In this document: positions 52,797 through 61,666 of the stretch, piece after piece | Layout: each line of letters starts with the position of its first letter | Position numbering within the stretch: position 1 is the stretch's first letter | Assembly: GCF_004834005.1 (NCBI RefSeq) | Contig: NZ_STFF01000006.1 | Coordinates: 420,071-484,070 of the forward strand | Origin: Niastella caeni | GTDB lineage: Bacteria > Bacteroidota > Bacteroidia > Chitinophagales > Chitinophagaceae | Length of the DNA stretch: 64,000 nt | Reading direction: 5' to 3' | Notes under the pieces: model-generated | Seen by the model: only the letters and a program-made list of their open reading frames with translations | Databases searched by the model: none | What the model was told of the DNA's origin: nothing | Position numbers and translations under genes: made by a program

Positions 52797-54143
52797 CTAA
52801 AAACCGTTTCTCAATAAATTGTTTAGCTTGATCAATAACTTCGGTTCAACTTCTTTATAATCTGATGAAGACCAAAATGGAACATCCACTACTTTAATTT
52901 TTATGTTCTCGCTTTCATTCGATTTCTGAATGTTGAATACATAATCTTCAGCTAATTTTTCTGAAGTATTGGGGTACATTAGAATTACTTTGTCTGTACC
53001 CCTACGATATGCATAACTTATCATTTGATACATATCTGATTGCGCAACACCTTTGTTGTTATCTGATCCCTTTAAACCCCATCTGGGCTTGTATTTCGTA
53101 TCAATAATTATTTTTCCTTTGGTCTTTTTATTAGTCAATAGTATATCGTGCTGCAAATTGAATGTTTGGGGCTCCTGGTGAAGGTAAAGCTCAGATTTTT
53201 GTGGCTCTATTTTAAAATCCTGACTAAAATGTTCCTTTAGAAATCCGGAAATAAAGTCTTCAAAAACATCTTCCATAGGAAATAATAAGCTCCAGTTTTT
53301 CATTTCATATTCAGCATGTGAGTATATCTGGTTTTCGAGGATCATCCTGCAACAGTGCATAACATCCTCATATTCCCCAAACAGCGTTGGAATTCTTATT
53401 TGATTCAATTGATCAATTGAACAAACCTGATCATCAACCTCGTCTAATACATTAATGCTCTCATTTAGCATCCGTAGTGTTTGGGGAATCGTTGTTTTAG
53501 TCAACAAAAGGCGAATACAATACTTAATGATCCTGTTTACTTTATTATCGTAAACGAAAGGATCATAATCACAGTCAATAAATTGGTTCTTACCCAAAGA
53601 CAGCGTTCTTATGTAACGGTTAAAATTGATTTTTCCTCTTGGGGTTAACAAAGCCTCTTCAATTTCCTCATAAGCGGAATAAGGCCTGGCGCTTACCGTT
53701 TCATTGATTTGATTAGCTATTAAATAAATAATTAGTTCAGGGAATCTGTCAATCTCAAAATTATTCAGAAAGGATTGATTAAAGGGGAATTTTATCTTTT
53801 TACAATAGCTAAGCCAAAAGAATATGTGCCGATGCATTAAATCTTTATTCAGATGCGGCTGGTATTGAAAAACTTTCGGATAAATTTCAAAGAAATCATC
53901 ATTACAGTGTACAAAACCAACAAAATTATTGGCTTTTGCTTTTTCGCCATCAAACGAAAGAAATGGCTGATATTCCTTCCGGAACGATACATTCGGGTCC
54001 TGATTATTATTATTTAACCACAATGATTTATAATTCTGCCATAGCGTGCACAGGTAATTCTCAAGACCTTTCCTGTCTTTTACTGCAATTTGATTGCCAT
54101 ATTCGAAAAGGGTAAACATTAATTTGCTGATTGAATTATCCAA
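52797..54143 (-). CDS. mcrC: McrC-family nuclease subunit of a McrBC-type restriction system
   Basis: A 448-residue protein of the 5-methylcytosine-specific restriction (McrC) family. The PD-(D/E)xK nuclease core is visible as IIIDTKYKPRW, with Asp348 and Lys350 as catalytic residues, preceded by the QHDILLTNKKTKGK strand. The N-terminal part carries the McrB-contacting region seen in the family. It cuts DNA only with the McrB GTPase. Its start overlaps the mcrB stop by 25 bp, so the two are translationally coupled. It is at the left edge of cassette Y. Confidence 0.9.
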   Translation of the reverse strand: MDNSISKLMFTLFEYGNQIAVKDRKGLENYLCTLWQNYKSLWLNNNNQDPNVSFRKEYQPFLSFDGEKAKANNFVGFVHCNDDFFEIYPKVFQYQPHLNKDLMHRHIFFWLSYCKKIKFPFNQSFLNNFEIDRFPELIIYLIANQINETVSARPYSAYEEIEEALLTPRGKINFNRYIRTLSLGKNQFIDCDYDPFVYDNKVNRIIKYCIRLLLTKTTIPQTLRMLNESINVLDEVDDQVCSIDQLNQIRIPTLFGEYEDVMHCCRMILENQIYSHAEYEMKNWSLLFPMEDVFEDFISGFLKEHFSQDFKIEPQKSELYLHQEPQTFNLQHDILLTNKKTKGKIIIDTKYKPRWGLKGSDNNKGVAQSDMYQMISYAYRRGTDKVILMYPNTSEKLAEDYVFNIQKSNESENIKIKVVDVPFWSSSDYKEVEPKLLIKLNNLLRNGF

Positions 54144-56467
54144 TCGTACTTCTCAATATCATATTTGATATCCCAGGTACTGTTCTTAAAAATCTCTTCT
54201 ACAACCTCTGTTTTACCAGAGAAGTATTCCATCAACAACGGTATAATTTTATTTTTTATGGTTTTGTAAGAATCAAGTCCTGCCATAAAATAAGCATGCC
54301 CAATCAGGTAATCTGCTGTTTTTTTACGTGTAAAGATTTCTTTATTAATATGCTTTAAAAAAATGCCATCGCTCTCTTCCAACTTACTATAATCAGGAAA
54401 ATAACCAATAAATTCAAACCTTCTGCGAAGAGCTATATCGATAAGCGCAATTGATTTATCAGCGGTATTCATTGTGCCAACAAGATACAGGTTGGGTGGA
54501 ACGCCAAATTCCTTTTCTCCATTTGGCAATGTAATTCGTAATTCGTTTTTTGCACCGATCCTTTTGTCTTCTTCCAGGAGTGTGATCAATTCACCAAAGA
54601 CTTTTGAAATATTTGCCCGGTTTATTTCATCAATTATGAGAACGTAATTCTTTTTGGGTTCTGCCTTATTATTATTAGCTTCTTTTTTCTTTGATCTGAT
54701 TAATTCTGCCAAAGGATTGTAATAAGGTCCTAAACCTGTTGTAAATTCCCTTAAGCCATCAACGATCTCTTCTAATGTTTGAATACTTAGGGTATGACGG
54801 GAGTCGCCGCTTGGCTTATTGAAATAAATTGTATAGTCGGTTATATCAGTAATTGTATAGTAAATGCCTGATGCCATTTTAATTTTGACAGGCTCTCCCT
54901 TTTCGGTAAGAGGTTTTAAAACATCGGCAAATACTTCCTGAAAACTTCTTTCTTTAGACTGCTCATTTAAAGAAGCGAAATAATTTTCCCTTGCTTTTTT
55001 TGCGATCTCATAAAAAATACCTTTATATGATCTAAAGCGTAAAGATTCGTTCTCAATATCAGGCCTTATGCCTACCATGAAATCTTCGTAGGAATAATTC
55101 TGATGAAAAGTAACAAATTCAATTTGCCCTTCTTTTTTAAGTTTATCAAAAACTACTTTATTGTCATCATGATCTTTCTTTTTGATCCCGGTTACTATTT
55201 CAACAGCTTTGTCAATGCTATTATATGTTTTGCCTGTACCGGGCGGCCCAACCAATATAATATTGTTGGGATGTTTGTGAAGCTCTCCCTGAGATTTAAT
55301 TATTGAGGCTTCTTCAGAAATAAATTCAACACCAAAATACGGTTCAAATATATTCTTATTGGCTTCTTCTATTTTATCAACCGTTATTTCTGTAAATGTG
55401 CTGTTGCCGCTTGGATAAATAAATTCTTTGAACGATTTTAACGGGAAAGGGTCAGTATTTATAGCAGATTTAATATACTCAACCTCTCTATAGATCCATC
55501 CATTTTTTCCCGTTATGTCTTCAGGAACATACCCCCATGAACCCGCTTTTACTTTTGCAATTGAAAACAACTCATCTCCTCCAATAGTAATGTAAACATA
55601 ATCCCCTTCGGTTAAATCATTCTTAAAACTCTCGGCCTGGCCATTTCCAGTATTTTCGTGAATTACTATCCACTGGTTTTCTTTAAAAATGTCTAGTATG
55701 CTTTCATTCCCTTTTGATTTAAATGCACCATGTGATATTTTATACAGACTTTTTTGATTAAGCGGGATTGTTAAAAGCTTATTTTTTACAGGTTCATCTT
55801 CAAGAATTAAATGTTTGCTTTCCTCAAACATTTTTAGCATCTCTGCAAAATTGAAATTCCCAGGTAACATCTCCCCTGATCCTTTTACAAATGACGCATC
55901 AGCATGCCGATAAATACCGTATTTAACCTTTCCCTTATGAAAATCTACGAATAATTGTAAGCCTGTTGACTGTGTCTCCTGTTCTTTATTGAAAATGGCG
56001 AACCAAAGCTTATCGCTTCCTTGTTGTCTTGGCCCTTGAAAGTCGAAATAGATGTGTTTAACCTTTCCGTTTAATGCTAACCGGCTGATTATTTCAGCCA
56101 TAAAACCAAGAATGAATTTCCGGATTGCATTGTGCCCATAAAAAGTAATTAAAGGAAAGAAAATGGAATAGTAGTTCTTGTACGAGCGATATTGGCTCTC
56201 TTTCCCTGTTCTATGTTTTATAACGAATCCGTCAAGCGTTGCAATATCCAGCTTTTTGCCTCCTTTCAGATACTCTAATACATCTTTTCGCAAATCAACG
56301 ATAACACCGGAACGGGAAGCATAATAATCCCAGGCTTTTTGCAATTCTTCTTGCGGTACTGAATTTAATTTTGCAACCAGCGCGTTATTGTCTATATAAA
56401 ATGTTGCAATTTCATTTGAAACTTCGCAAACGTCTTTAATGCCCTGGTTTATTTCCTGTTCAGTCAT
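54119..56467 (-). CDS. mcrB: McrB-type AAA+ GTPase with N-terminal sensor domains
   Basis: A 782-residue protein. Residues about 60-230 resemble the MrcB_N/DUF3578-type domain that precedes many McrB GTPases. Residues about 255-370 look like an EVE/PUA-like modified-base reader (NQWIVIHENTGNGQAESF and GDYVYITIGGDELFSIAKV). The AAA+ GTPase follows with Walker A GPPGTGKT (407-414), Walker B VLIIDEINRANISKVFGEL and the McrB signature MNTADKSIALIDIALRRRF. It recognises modified DNA and drives McrC. The recognised base cannot be read from sequence. Confidence 0.9.
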   Translation of the reverse strand: MTEQEINQGIKDVCEVSNEIATFYIDNNALVAKLNSVPQEELQKAWDYYASRSGVIVDLRKDVLEYLKGGKKLDIATLDGFVIKHRTGKESQYRSYKNYYSIFFPLITFYGHNAIRKFILGFMAEIISRLALNGKVKHIYFDFQGPRQQGSDKLWFAIFNKEQETQSTGLQLFVDFHKGKVKYGIYRHADASFVKGSGEMLPGNFNFAEMLKMFEESKHLILEDEPVKNKLLTIPLNQKSLYKISHGAFKSKGNESILDIFKENQWIVIHENTGNGQAESFKNDLTEGDYVYITIGGDELFSIAKVKAGSWGYVPEDITGKNGWIYREVEYIKSAINTDPFPLKSFKEFIYPSGNSTFTEITVDKIEEANKNIFEPYFGVEFISEEASIIKSQGELHKHPNNIILVGPPGTGKTYNSIDKAVEIVTGIKKKDHDDNKVVFDKLKKEGQIEFVTFHQNYSYEDFMVGIRPDIENESLRFRSYKGIFYEIAKKARENYFASLNEQSKERSFQEVFADVLKPLTEKGEPVKIKMASGIYYTITDITDYTIYFNKPSGDSRHTLSIQTLEEIVDGLREFTTGLGPYYNPLAELIRSKKKEANNNKAEPKKNYVLIIDEINRANISKVFGELITLLEEDKRIGAKNELRITLPNGEKEFGVPPNLYLVGTMNTADKSIALIDIALRRRFEFIGYFPDYSKLEESDGIFLKHINKEIFTRKKTADYLIGHAYFMAGLDSYKTIKNKIIPLLMEYFSGKTEVVEEIFKNSTWDIKYDIEKYDWIIQSAN

Positions 56468-56632
56468 GTTTATAATTATTTTCTGTAGTTCGGGTTTATT
56501 TGACTAGAATCCAACAGTTATGCCTAACGTTGCAGCCTGCTGGCACACAGCGATGATAAATAAAAATACAAAAGTTGATGTTATAATTAAATTTAAAAGG
56601 GGAAATTAGCAGGAAGGCAATTTGATTAATAA

Positions 56633-56845
56633 TCAGAGAGATTTAGCTATACCTTTCTTCTCTGCTTTAACTTTAATGCCTTTAAAAGTATTGGGAATTA
56701 GACTTGTTATCTTGTTGGAGAGTTCTTTTACGAATATGACGATATATTCAGATTTACCACTGCCTTTAATCCCGGCACCGGTAACTTCCTGTTGATTTTT
56801 GAGCTTTTCATACAGCTCTCTTTTAGCATCAACTATATCTGCCAT
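56633..56845 (-). CDS. Small protein resembling the protease N-terminal domain
   Basis: A 70-residue protein, VTGAGIKGSGKSEYIVIFVK in its middle, with the V-x-G-x-G-x-G glycine pattern followed by a beta-strand. This is the same pattern as residues 52-70 of the neighbouring protease (VNGVGVGERGNGEHFIKIL). Such a domain commonly precedes trypsin-like proteases in bacteria. Here it is encoded alone, 9 bp after the protease stop on the same strand. It could be a partner, inhibitor or cleavage target of the protease; this is inference. A good ATG at 56845 marks the start. Confidence 0.65.
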   Translation of the reverse strand: MADIVDAKRELYEKLKNQQEVTGAGIKGSGKSEYIVIFVKELSNKITSLIPNTFKGIKVKAEKKGIAKSL

Positions 56846-56854
56846 ACCGTAAAT

Positions 56855-57826
56855 TTATAAAATTTTTACGGAAAATTCAGTTAATACTTCATTTATAGGT
56901 GTGGCAAATGTTGTACCGTCATCGCTTCCGGCAAATAAGAGCCCAACTGCTTTTAAAGTGCCCGACTCGAAGATTAGTGAACCTGAATCGCCCCCATCAC
57001 AAAACATCTTCCCTTTATTACCAGTAACCTCGAACTGATCTTGAAAATCAATCTCTTTACCATCAAAATCAACTTTAAGGTCTAAATTACGGGTACTGAT
57101 CTTTCCCTTAGTATGGCCGGTAGTACGACCAAATTTTTCTACCCGCATCTTATTCTGCGGATTGGTGGTACCTGAAATTTTGTTTTTCCTATTAATTAAA
57201 AATACGGGGTCTATTTCCTGTACAACCTCGGCTATAGCAGCATCCATTGTATTAGGTTTCACAAATTGTAATTCAACTAAATAGGACAGCTCAGCGATTA
57301 CATCCCTGGCTTTTTTACCTCCATCAAGCTTTCCAGGCTGTAATATCGGGTCCTTATAATAGGCTTTATTGGTATTGGCAAGTACATGGTTATTGCTTAG
57401 CACATAAACCTTGTTTTTGTTATCTGAAACATAACAGCCTAAAGTTCCTGCTGTGATCTGGTAATGTCCAACTGAAATGCCTGGAAATGGAGGGCGATGA
57501 TTGTTGGTAGGAAATTTAAATTTTATCAGGCCAGTTTCCTGAATTGCTATATCCTGTTTATTTACTCCGTAATACCGGGCAAGATTATTCGGCTCTAAAG
57601 TAGATTTACTTTTGGTCAATATTTTTATAAAATGTTCACCATTGCCTCTCTCCCCGACTCCTACTCCATTGACACTCGATCTTATTTCGCTATTAATTCC
57701 CATTGCACCTGGAGACACTGCGGCACTGAGTGAAAATGTTACAGGAGTTCTCCTTTGCTTTTTTATCACAGAAGATGAAATAGCTGACTTTAAATCAATT
57801 GCAGATTGAAAATCCATTTTACACAA
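56855..57826 (-). CDS. Trypsin-like serine protease in the McrBC cassette
   Basis: A 323-residue protein with no signal peptide, so likely cytoplasmic. The triad is visible: His147 in VLSNNHVLAN, Asp195 in TMDAAIAEV and Ser281 in CDGGDSGSLIF. The C-terminal TFATPINEVL is typical. Residues about 52-104 form the V-x-G-x-G-type domain also found in the small protein encoded next. A start at MDFQSA (57817) is equally possible. It is first in cassette Y, in the same direction as mcrB and mcrC, and likely part of their defence operon. Confidence 0.85.
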   Translation of the reverse strand: MCKMDFQSAIDLKSAISSSVIKKQRRTPVTFSLSAAVSPGAMGINSEIRSSVNGVGVGERGNGEHFIKILTKSKSTLEPNNLARYYGVNKQDIAIQETGLIKFKFPTNNHRPPFPGISVGHYQITAGTLGCYVSDNKNKVYVLSNNHVLANTNKAYYKDPILQPGKLDGGKKARDVIAELSYLVELQFVKPNTMDAAIAEVVQEIDPVFLINRKNKISGTTNPQNKMRVEKFGRTTGHTKGKISTRNLDLKVDFDGKEIDFQDQFEVTGNKGKMFCDGGDSGSLIFESGTLKAVGLLFAGSDDGTTFATPINEVLTEFSVKIL

Positions 57827-57903
57827 AGAGTTAATCTAACAAATCTAACTCATGGGATGAATTAGAAAAACCGTTATTTCACCTCTTTTTACCGTTGGCC
57901 TAT

Positions 57904-57991
57904 TCATTAGTTGAATCAAACATGACCAATCAACGTATTGGCATCAATAACGTTCACAATCCTGTGCATTTCAGGGCCGGCAGAAGGCGTT
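57904..57991. repeat. Direct repeat B (end of NTPase gene)
   Basis: 88 bp, 87 identical to 52550-52637. It includes the 3' end of the minus-strand NTPase gene and 12 bp past its stop. Its last six bases GGCGTT are the join with A in the chimeric copy. Confidence 0.9.
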
Positions 57992-58332
57992 TTGGGAACA
58001 AAAACATGCGGTGAATAAGCCCTGACTGCTGCTTCTATATTTGGCCTGGTCTGGCACGAACAAATAACGGAAGTACAGCCGAGTGTCTTCATTTCATTTA
58101 GTAAACTTTTCAATGAATCCCGGCCTTTTTCATAATCCCCCATTCCAATGATGCCCACCTTCTTACCCCCATTTTCCAAGATATCAAATACATCTTCAAA
58201 ATCAGGGTTCCCTAAAATTCTAAAATGCCCGGGAACCTGGGTAAAACCATTATTAAGTAAAAAAAAATAGGCGACATTGATTGCATGTGATTTACCAGTA
58301 TTTTGGTTGCCCAAAAGCGCTACAACTTTCAT
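57916..58332 (-). CDS. Small P-loop NTPase-like protein
   Basis: A 138-residue protein with an N-terminal Walker A loop GNQNTGKS (residues 8-15) and a following helix with hydrophobic strands (VGIIGMGDYEKGRD, TSVICSCQTRP). It is not assigned to a family. It looks like a compact nucleotide-binding protein that may read or signal nucleic-acid or nucleotide state. It is followed on the same strand, 18 bp upstream, by the membrane protein gene, so the two may be co-transcribed. Its 3' end is the B repeat that flanks cassette Y. Confidence 0.75.
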   Translation of the reverse strand: MKVVALLGNQNTGKSHAINVAYFFLLNNGFTQVPGHFRILGNPDFEDVFDILENGGKKVGIIGMGDYEKGRDSLKSLLNEMKTLGCTSVICSCQTRPNIEAAVRAYSPHVFVPKTPSAGPEMHRIVNVIDANTLIGHV

Positions 58333-58349
58333 ATTTTATTAAACTTTTT

Positions 58350-59078
58350 TTAGTCTTCCGATAAAGCGGGATGTAAGAAAAGAGTTGACCATACTTTAGG
58401 TAAAATTACATTCTTCACCATTGAATCATCCTCACTCCAGTTGACCTTTGCGGCTTCTTCGTTTTCTAAACGCGTTGTGTAAACAATATCATCCGTTTTA
58501 TTTCCATATTTGTCTGTAAGCGTCATGTAGGCACAAACAGAAACGGCCCCTATGGGTTGCCCGCTTTTATATAATTTATAATACAAATCGCTCATTTTTG
58601 ATTTTATACCTACCTGCGTTAAATGGGCAGTGAGATTTTCATTTGCATTATAGTTAATTATTACAAATGCTTTGTTATTCTCCATTGCCACATTGATGTC
58701 TCTCAAAAAAGGCTTGTCGTTGTTATTTTCTCCCTTAAGCTCCTTTTGTATGATAGCTTTTATTGCTTCTTCGGGAGTAAGCGATGTAGGCTTTTCTTCT
58801 TTTACCTGCTTTGCCTCCTTTTGCTTTGCCTCTTCTTCCTTTATGAACTCTTCCATCGCCTGATCTATTTCTTCCTGGGCAGCATCAGCCGCTGATACCG
58901 GCCTGGCCACAACGCCAACTACAATAACAGAAGCGATCATTACCAGGCCAAATGTAAGGGCCACGGCTTTTCTTGATGTCTTTGCTTTAAACAAGGCCTT
59001 AAATAAAGCTGGTTTAATTAACCCGATGATCAGGCAGATAAGAGCTATCAGAAAAACCAATGCTGCTATTTTCTCCAT
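58350..59078 (-). CDS. Membrane-anchored protein of unknown function
   Basis: A 242-residue protein with two hydrophobic segments near the N-terminus (about 5-25 and 42-62, then a VVARPVSAADAAQ transition). A Glu/Lys/Gln-rich helical stretch (about 70-100) and a C-terminal beta/alpha part follow. Not assigned to a family. It overlaps nothing and is 17 bp from the NTPase gene on the same strand. It lies outside the repeated B end and is thus probably part of the host locus. Confidence 0.6.
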   Translation of the reverse strand: MEKIAALVFLIALICLIIGLIKPALFKALFKAKTSRKAVALTFGLVMIASVIVVGVVARPVSAADAAQEEIDQAMEEFIKEEEAKQKEAKQVKEEKPTSLTPEEAIKAIIQKELKGENNNDKPFLRDINVAMENNKAFVIINYNANENLTAHLTQVGIKSKMSDLYYKLYKSGQPIGAVSVCAYMTLTDKYGNKTDDIVYTTRLENEEAAKVNWSEDDSMVKNVILPKVWSTLFLHPALSED

Positions 59079-59317
59079 AATGTATGAAGTTTGGAATGTT
59101 ATTAATAAACACTATGGGGAATCAAAAAGAAAGATGGTTGAGGAACTGCTAACGGCAAAAATGATGCTATTTCTTTGGCAAGATATAAAAGCTTTTTGGA
59201 TTTTGCGCCTTTTTCATTGTTACTCTATGTCGCAATTTGCCCTTCATTTGTCGCAAACACCTCCCTACCACCAGGCCTTACTTCTGTACTTTTATAAGAC
59301 ATTAAATAAGTTAGACC

Positions 59318-59812
59318 ATGGAAACACAAACTGCCAGTAAAAGAACAACGGCACTACTCACCCTGTTCGATTATCATACGGGCTTCTTTGCCAAAGCACT
59401 TGAAGGAATTTCGGCAGAAGATATGCAGAACCGTTTGAACACACAAGCGAATCACCCGGCCTGGTTGGCGGGTTCATTGGTGCAGCAACGCTTTTTGATG
59501 GCATCCGAAACCAGTCCCGGACTAAAACAAACCGGTGAAGAGCTCTTCAAAGACTTTAAAGGCATTCAGGATGGGATACAATATCCAACTACTGCAGAAT
59601 ATCTAAAAGATTGGGAGAGAATTTCACCGGAAGCACGGAAGGCGCTGGTGCAAATGGATGACAAGAAGCTGGACAGTATGTTCGATATGGGTGAAATGAA
59701 AATGCCCTATTATGAATTGATCTGTTTCAACATTTACCGGGAGGCCAATATCATCGGCCAACTTGCTTTGTGGCGCAGGCTCCTGGGCTACCCAGCTATA
59801 AAATACGGTTAA
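59318..59812 (+). CDS. DinB-family metal-binding protein
   Basis: A 164-residue four-helix bundle of the DinB superfamily. The NHPAWLAGSLVQQRFLM segment (about residue 46) holds the first ligand-type His. The C-terminal YREANIIGQLALWRRLLGY helix has Asn where the usual second His would be, so metal binding may be weak or lost. These proteins include mycothiol/bacillithiol-dependent or damage-related thiol transferases. Its role here is unknown. It follows the membrane gene divergently, 240 bp away. Confidence 0.85.
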   Translation: METQTASKRTTALLTLFDYHTGFFAKALEGISAEDMQNRLNTQANHPAWLAGSLVQQRFLMASETSPGLKQTGEELFKDFKGIQDGIQYPTTAEYLKDWERISPEARKALVQMDDKKLDSMFDMGEMKMPYYELICFNIYREANIIGQLALWRRLLGYPAIKYG

Positions 59813-60018
59813 TTAGTACCAATATTATTTTCTGTGCCACCTCTTTTTTTCATGCCAGTCACATGTATGCGTTAAGAATTCAATTAGCTATCCAATAAGT
59901 AAATACTTTAGACAAGTATATATACAAGTATTTACGACATCTCATTGCCCACTATTCTTCCCCAAAAGATCAGCCTGAGGATCGGATATTTGCTGCCAAA
60001 CTGGTTTTCAATACTCTA
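59813..60018. other. Intergenic region, nothing recognised
   Basis: About 206 bp of AT-rich DNA between two plus-strand genes, with direct 'agtatatatacaagtatttacg' words (59917-59937). The next gene's promoter is likely here. Confidence 0.3.
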
Positions 60019-60609
60019 ATGAAAAAATTCGTACTTTCTGTTACCCTGATTGTTGCGTATGCCGTCGCATTTGCACAAGTTAATTTAACCGGTGCCAATA
60101 AAGAGGTACCTGTTTTGACTGATTTCTGCAATCCTGAAGATGCTCAGAAAATAGTGACAGAAATAATGAACGCAGTTGGCCTGAAGCCAGACTTTATACT
60201 GAAGCCGGCCAAGGTCACTAACATAGAAGCGGCTGTTTCAAGGCACAAGAGATACATACTGTACAATCCGGAATTTATTGATTGGATCAATAAAACTACC
60301 AACAACAAATGGGCGGCCATTGCTTTGCTGGCCCATGAAATTGGGCATCATCTAAATGGCCATACACTGAAAAAAAGAGGTAACAGCCTGCTTGAACTGG
60401 AAGCCGATGAATTTGCGGGTTTTGTATTACATAAATTGGGCGCCTCGCTGGAGCGATCGCAACATGTTATGAATTATATTGCCAAAGCACAGAGATCAGC
60501 TACACATCCGGCAAGAGCCGACAGAATGCTTGCTATAAAAACAGGCTGGATGAAGGCAATGACATCCCCTGCCGCAGCTAATGATGTTGCATTGGATAGG
60601 AACAACTAA
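60019..60609 (+). CDS. M48-type zinc metalloprotease-like secreted protein
   Basis: A 196-residue protein with signal peptide (MKKFVLSVTLIVAYAVAFAQ). The zinc motif HEIGH lies at residues 106-110 (LLAHEIGHHLNGHT), with Glu107 as catalytic base. ELEADEFA (126-133) has the third-ligand Glu128 expected of M48. The rest of the domain is short for M48, so it is a minimal or core-only member. It presumably acts in the periplasm on unfolded or misfolded proteins. The neighbours give no substrate. Confidence 0.85.
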   Translation: MKKFVLSVTLIVAYAVAFAQVNLTGANKEVPVLTDFCNPEDAQKIVTEIMNAVGLKPDFILKPAKVTNIEAAVSRHKRYILYNPEFIDWINKTTNNKWAAIALLAHEIGHHLNGHTLKKRGNSLLELEADEFAGFVLHKLGASLERSQHVMNYIAKAQRSATHPARADRMLAIKTGWMKAMTSPAAANDVALDRNN

Positions 60610-60697
60610 AAACTTTTAAACCGGTAAGATGGCGCCTTTTTTTGCCACATACATCTTACCGGTTTCAACTTCCTGTTCCATTTTTATTTTTGCCCGG

Positions 60698-61540
60698 TCA
60701 ATTCATTTTCGTCCTATTAGCAGGTACATCCCTGTCGCCTGTATCGCCTTGAGGAATGGTAAACTGCAGCCCCTGTAAATAAGGATCAATACCCCCTTCC
60801 TTAAGATCAGTACGTCTTTCCGTAGTCTCAGCCCTTCTTTCTATAGAATCAGTCCTTCTTGCCATAGTAGTATCAGTTCTGTCTATAGGTTCAGTTCTCC
60901 TTACTGCAGTATCAGTTCTTCTTTCTGCAGGATCAGTAGTTCTTGCAGTGGTATCAGTTCTTCTTTCTGCAGGATCGGTAGTTCTTGCTGTAGGATCAGT
61001 TGTTCTTCCTGTAACACCAGTACTTCCTTCTTTAAATTGCAAAGCCGCTCTTGCATAATAGTCTCTTGCCTCATCTACCGTTTTCTTCCCTGTTATTATA
61101 TCATGTGCCAGGTTCAAGGACAGAAAATTCATTTCCTCTCTATCGCACCTGGCAGATAAAGTACCTCTTGTTCTTTCCACAATTACACTACCGTCGTACC
61201 GTGCCAGATCAGTATACTTTTCAACAGGCACTTTATAATTAATGGTTTGCATAAGATAATCTGTGTGGGGCACAGGGAAATCATGTGGAATTCCGTCCCT
61301 CATCAGTACCGTCTTTTTCCATACGCCTTTGTTGTTCCAAACAAGGCTGGAACTTGTCACTTCATCTGGTAAGCCAAATTTACCTATAAGCACGGTGGAG
61401 GCATCCTTTGTATTGGCTGGCCAGTTCTCTGTAACTGAGTTTACATCTCTAACTGAAAAATCTGTTGCTTTATAAGCTGTACTACAGGCTATAACAATGA
61501 CGATGATCAGGAAAATCGAAGACCCGATTAGTATTTTCAT
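60698..61540 (-). CDS. Lipoprotein with C-terminal RRTD-type tandem repeats
   Basis: A 280-residue protein with a lipobox VIACS (Cys19). Residues about 20-175 form a novel domain with no family match. Residues about 178-255 carry at least ten 7-residue repeats of the form RTTDPAE/RRTDTTA, very rich in Arg, Thr, Asp. The DNA repeat unit is 21 bp ('atcagttcttctttctgcagg' type, about 60797-61015). Such a region is likely disordered and may vary in copy number between strains. It ends in a hydrophobic tail (LQFTIPQG). Function unknown. Confidence 0.75.
   Translation of the reverse strand: MKILIGSSIFLIIVIVIACSTAYKATDFSVRDVNSVTENWPANTKDASTVLIGKFGLPDEVTSSSLVWNNKGVWKKTVLMRDGIPHDFPVPHTDYLMQTINYKVPVEKYTDLARYDGSVIVERTRGTLSARCDREEMNFLSLNLAHDIITGKKTVDEARDYYARAALQFKEGSTGVTGRTTDPTARTTDPAERRTDTTARTTDPAERRTDTAVRRTEPIDRTDTTMARRTDSIERRAETTERRTDLKEGGIDPYLQGLQFTIPQGDTGDRDVPANRTKMN
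60797..61015. repeat. 21-bp minisatellite in the lipoprotein gene
   Basis: About ten imperfect 21-24-bp units with the core 'atcagttcttctttctgcagg', encoding RTTDPAE-type heptads in the lipoprotein. Unit number is likely to vary by slippage. Confidence 0.75.
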
Positions 61541-61666
61541 ATCGCTATATTTAAGAGGTTATAAAAATTGTTTTTCTGAATAATCTGCTGAAAAAACTGT
61601 GCCTTTAAATGGGATAATGCCGGGGCAGCTGATTTGCATCATTTAATATATTGAAGCAGTGGTATA

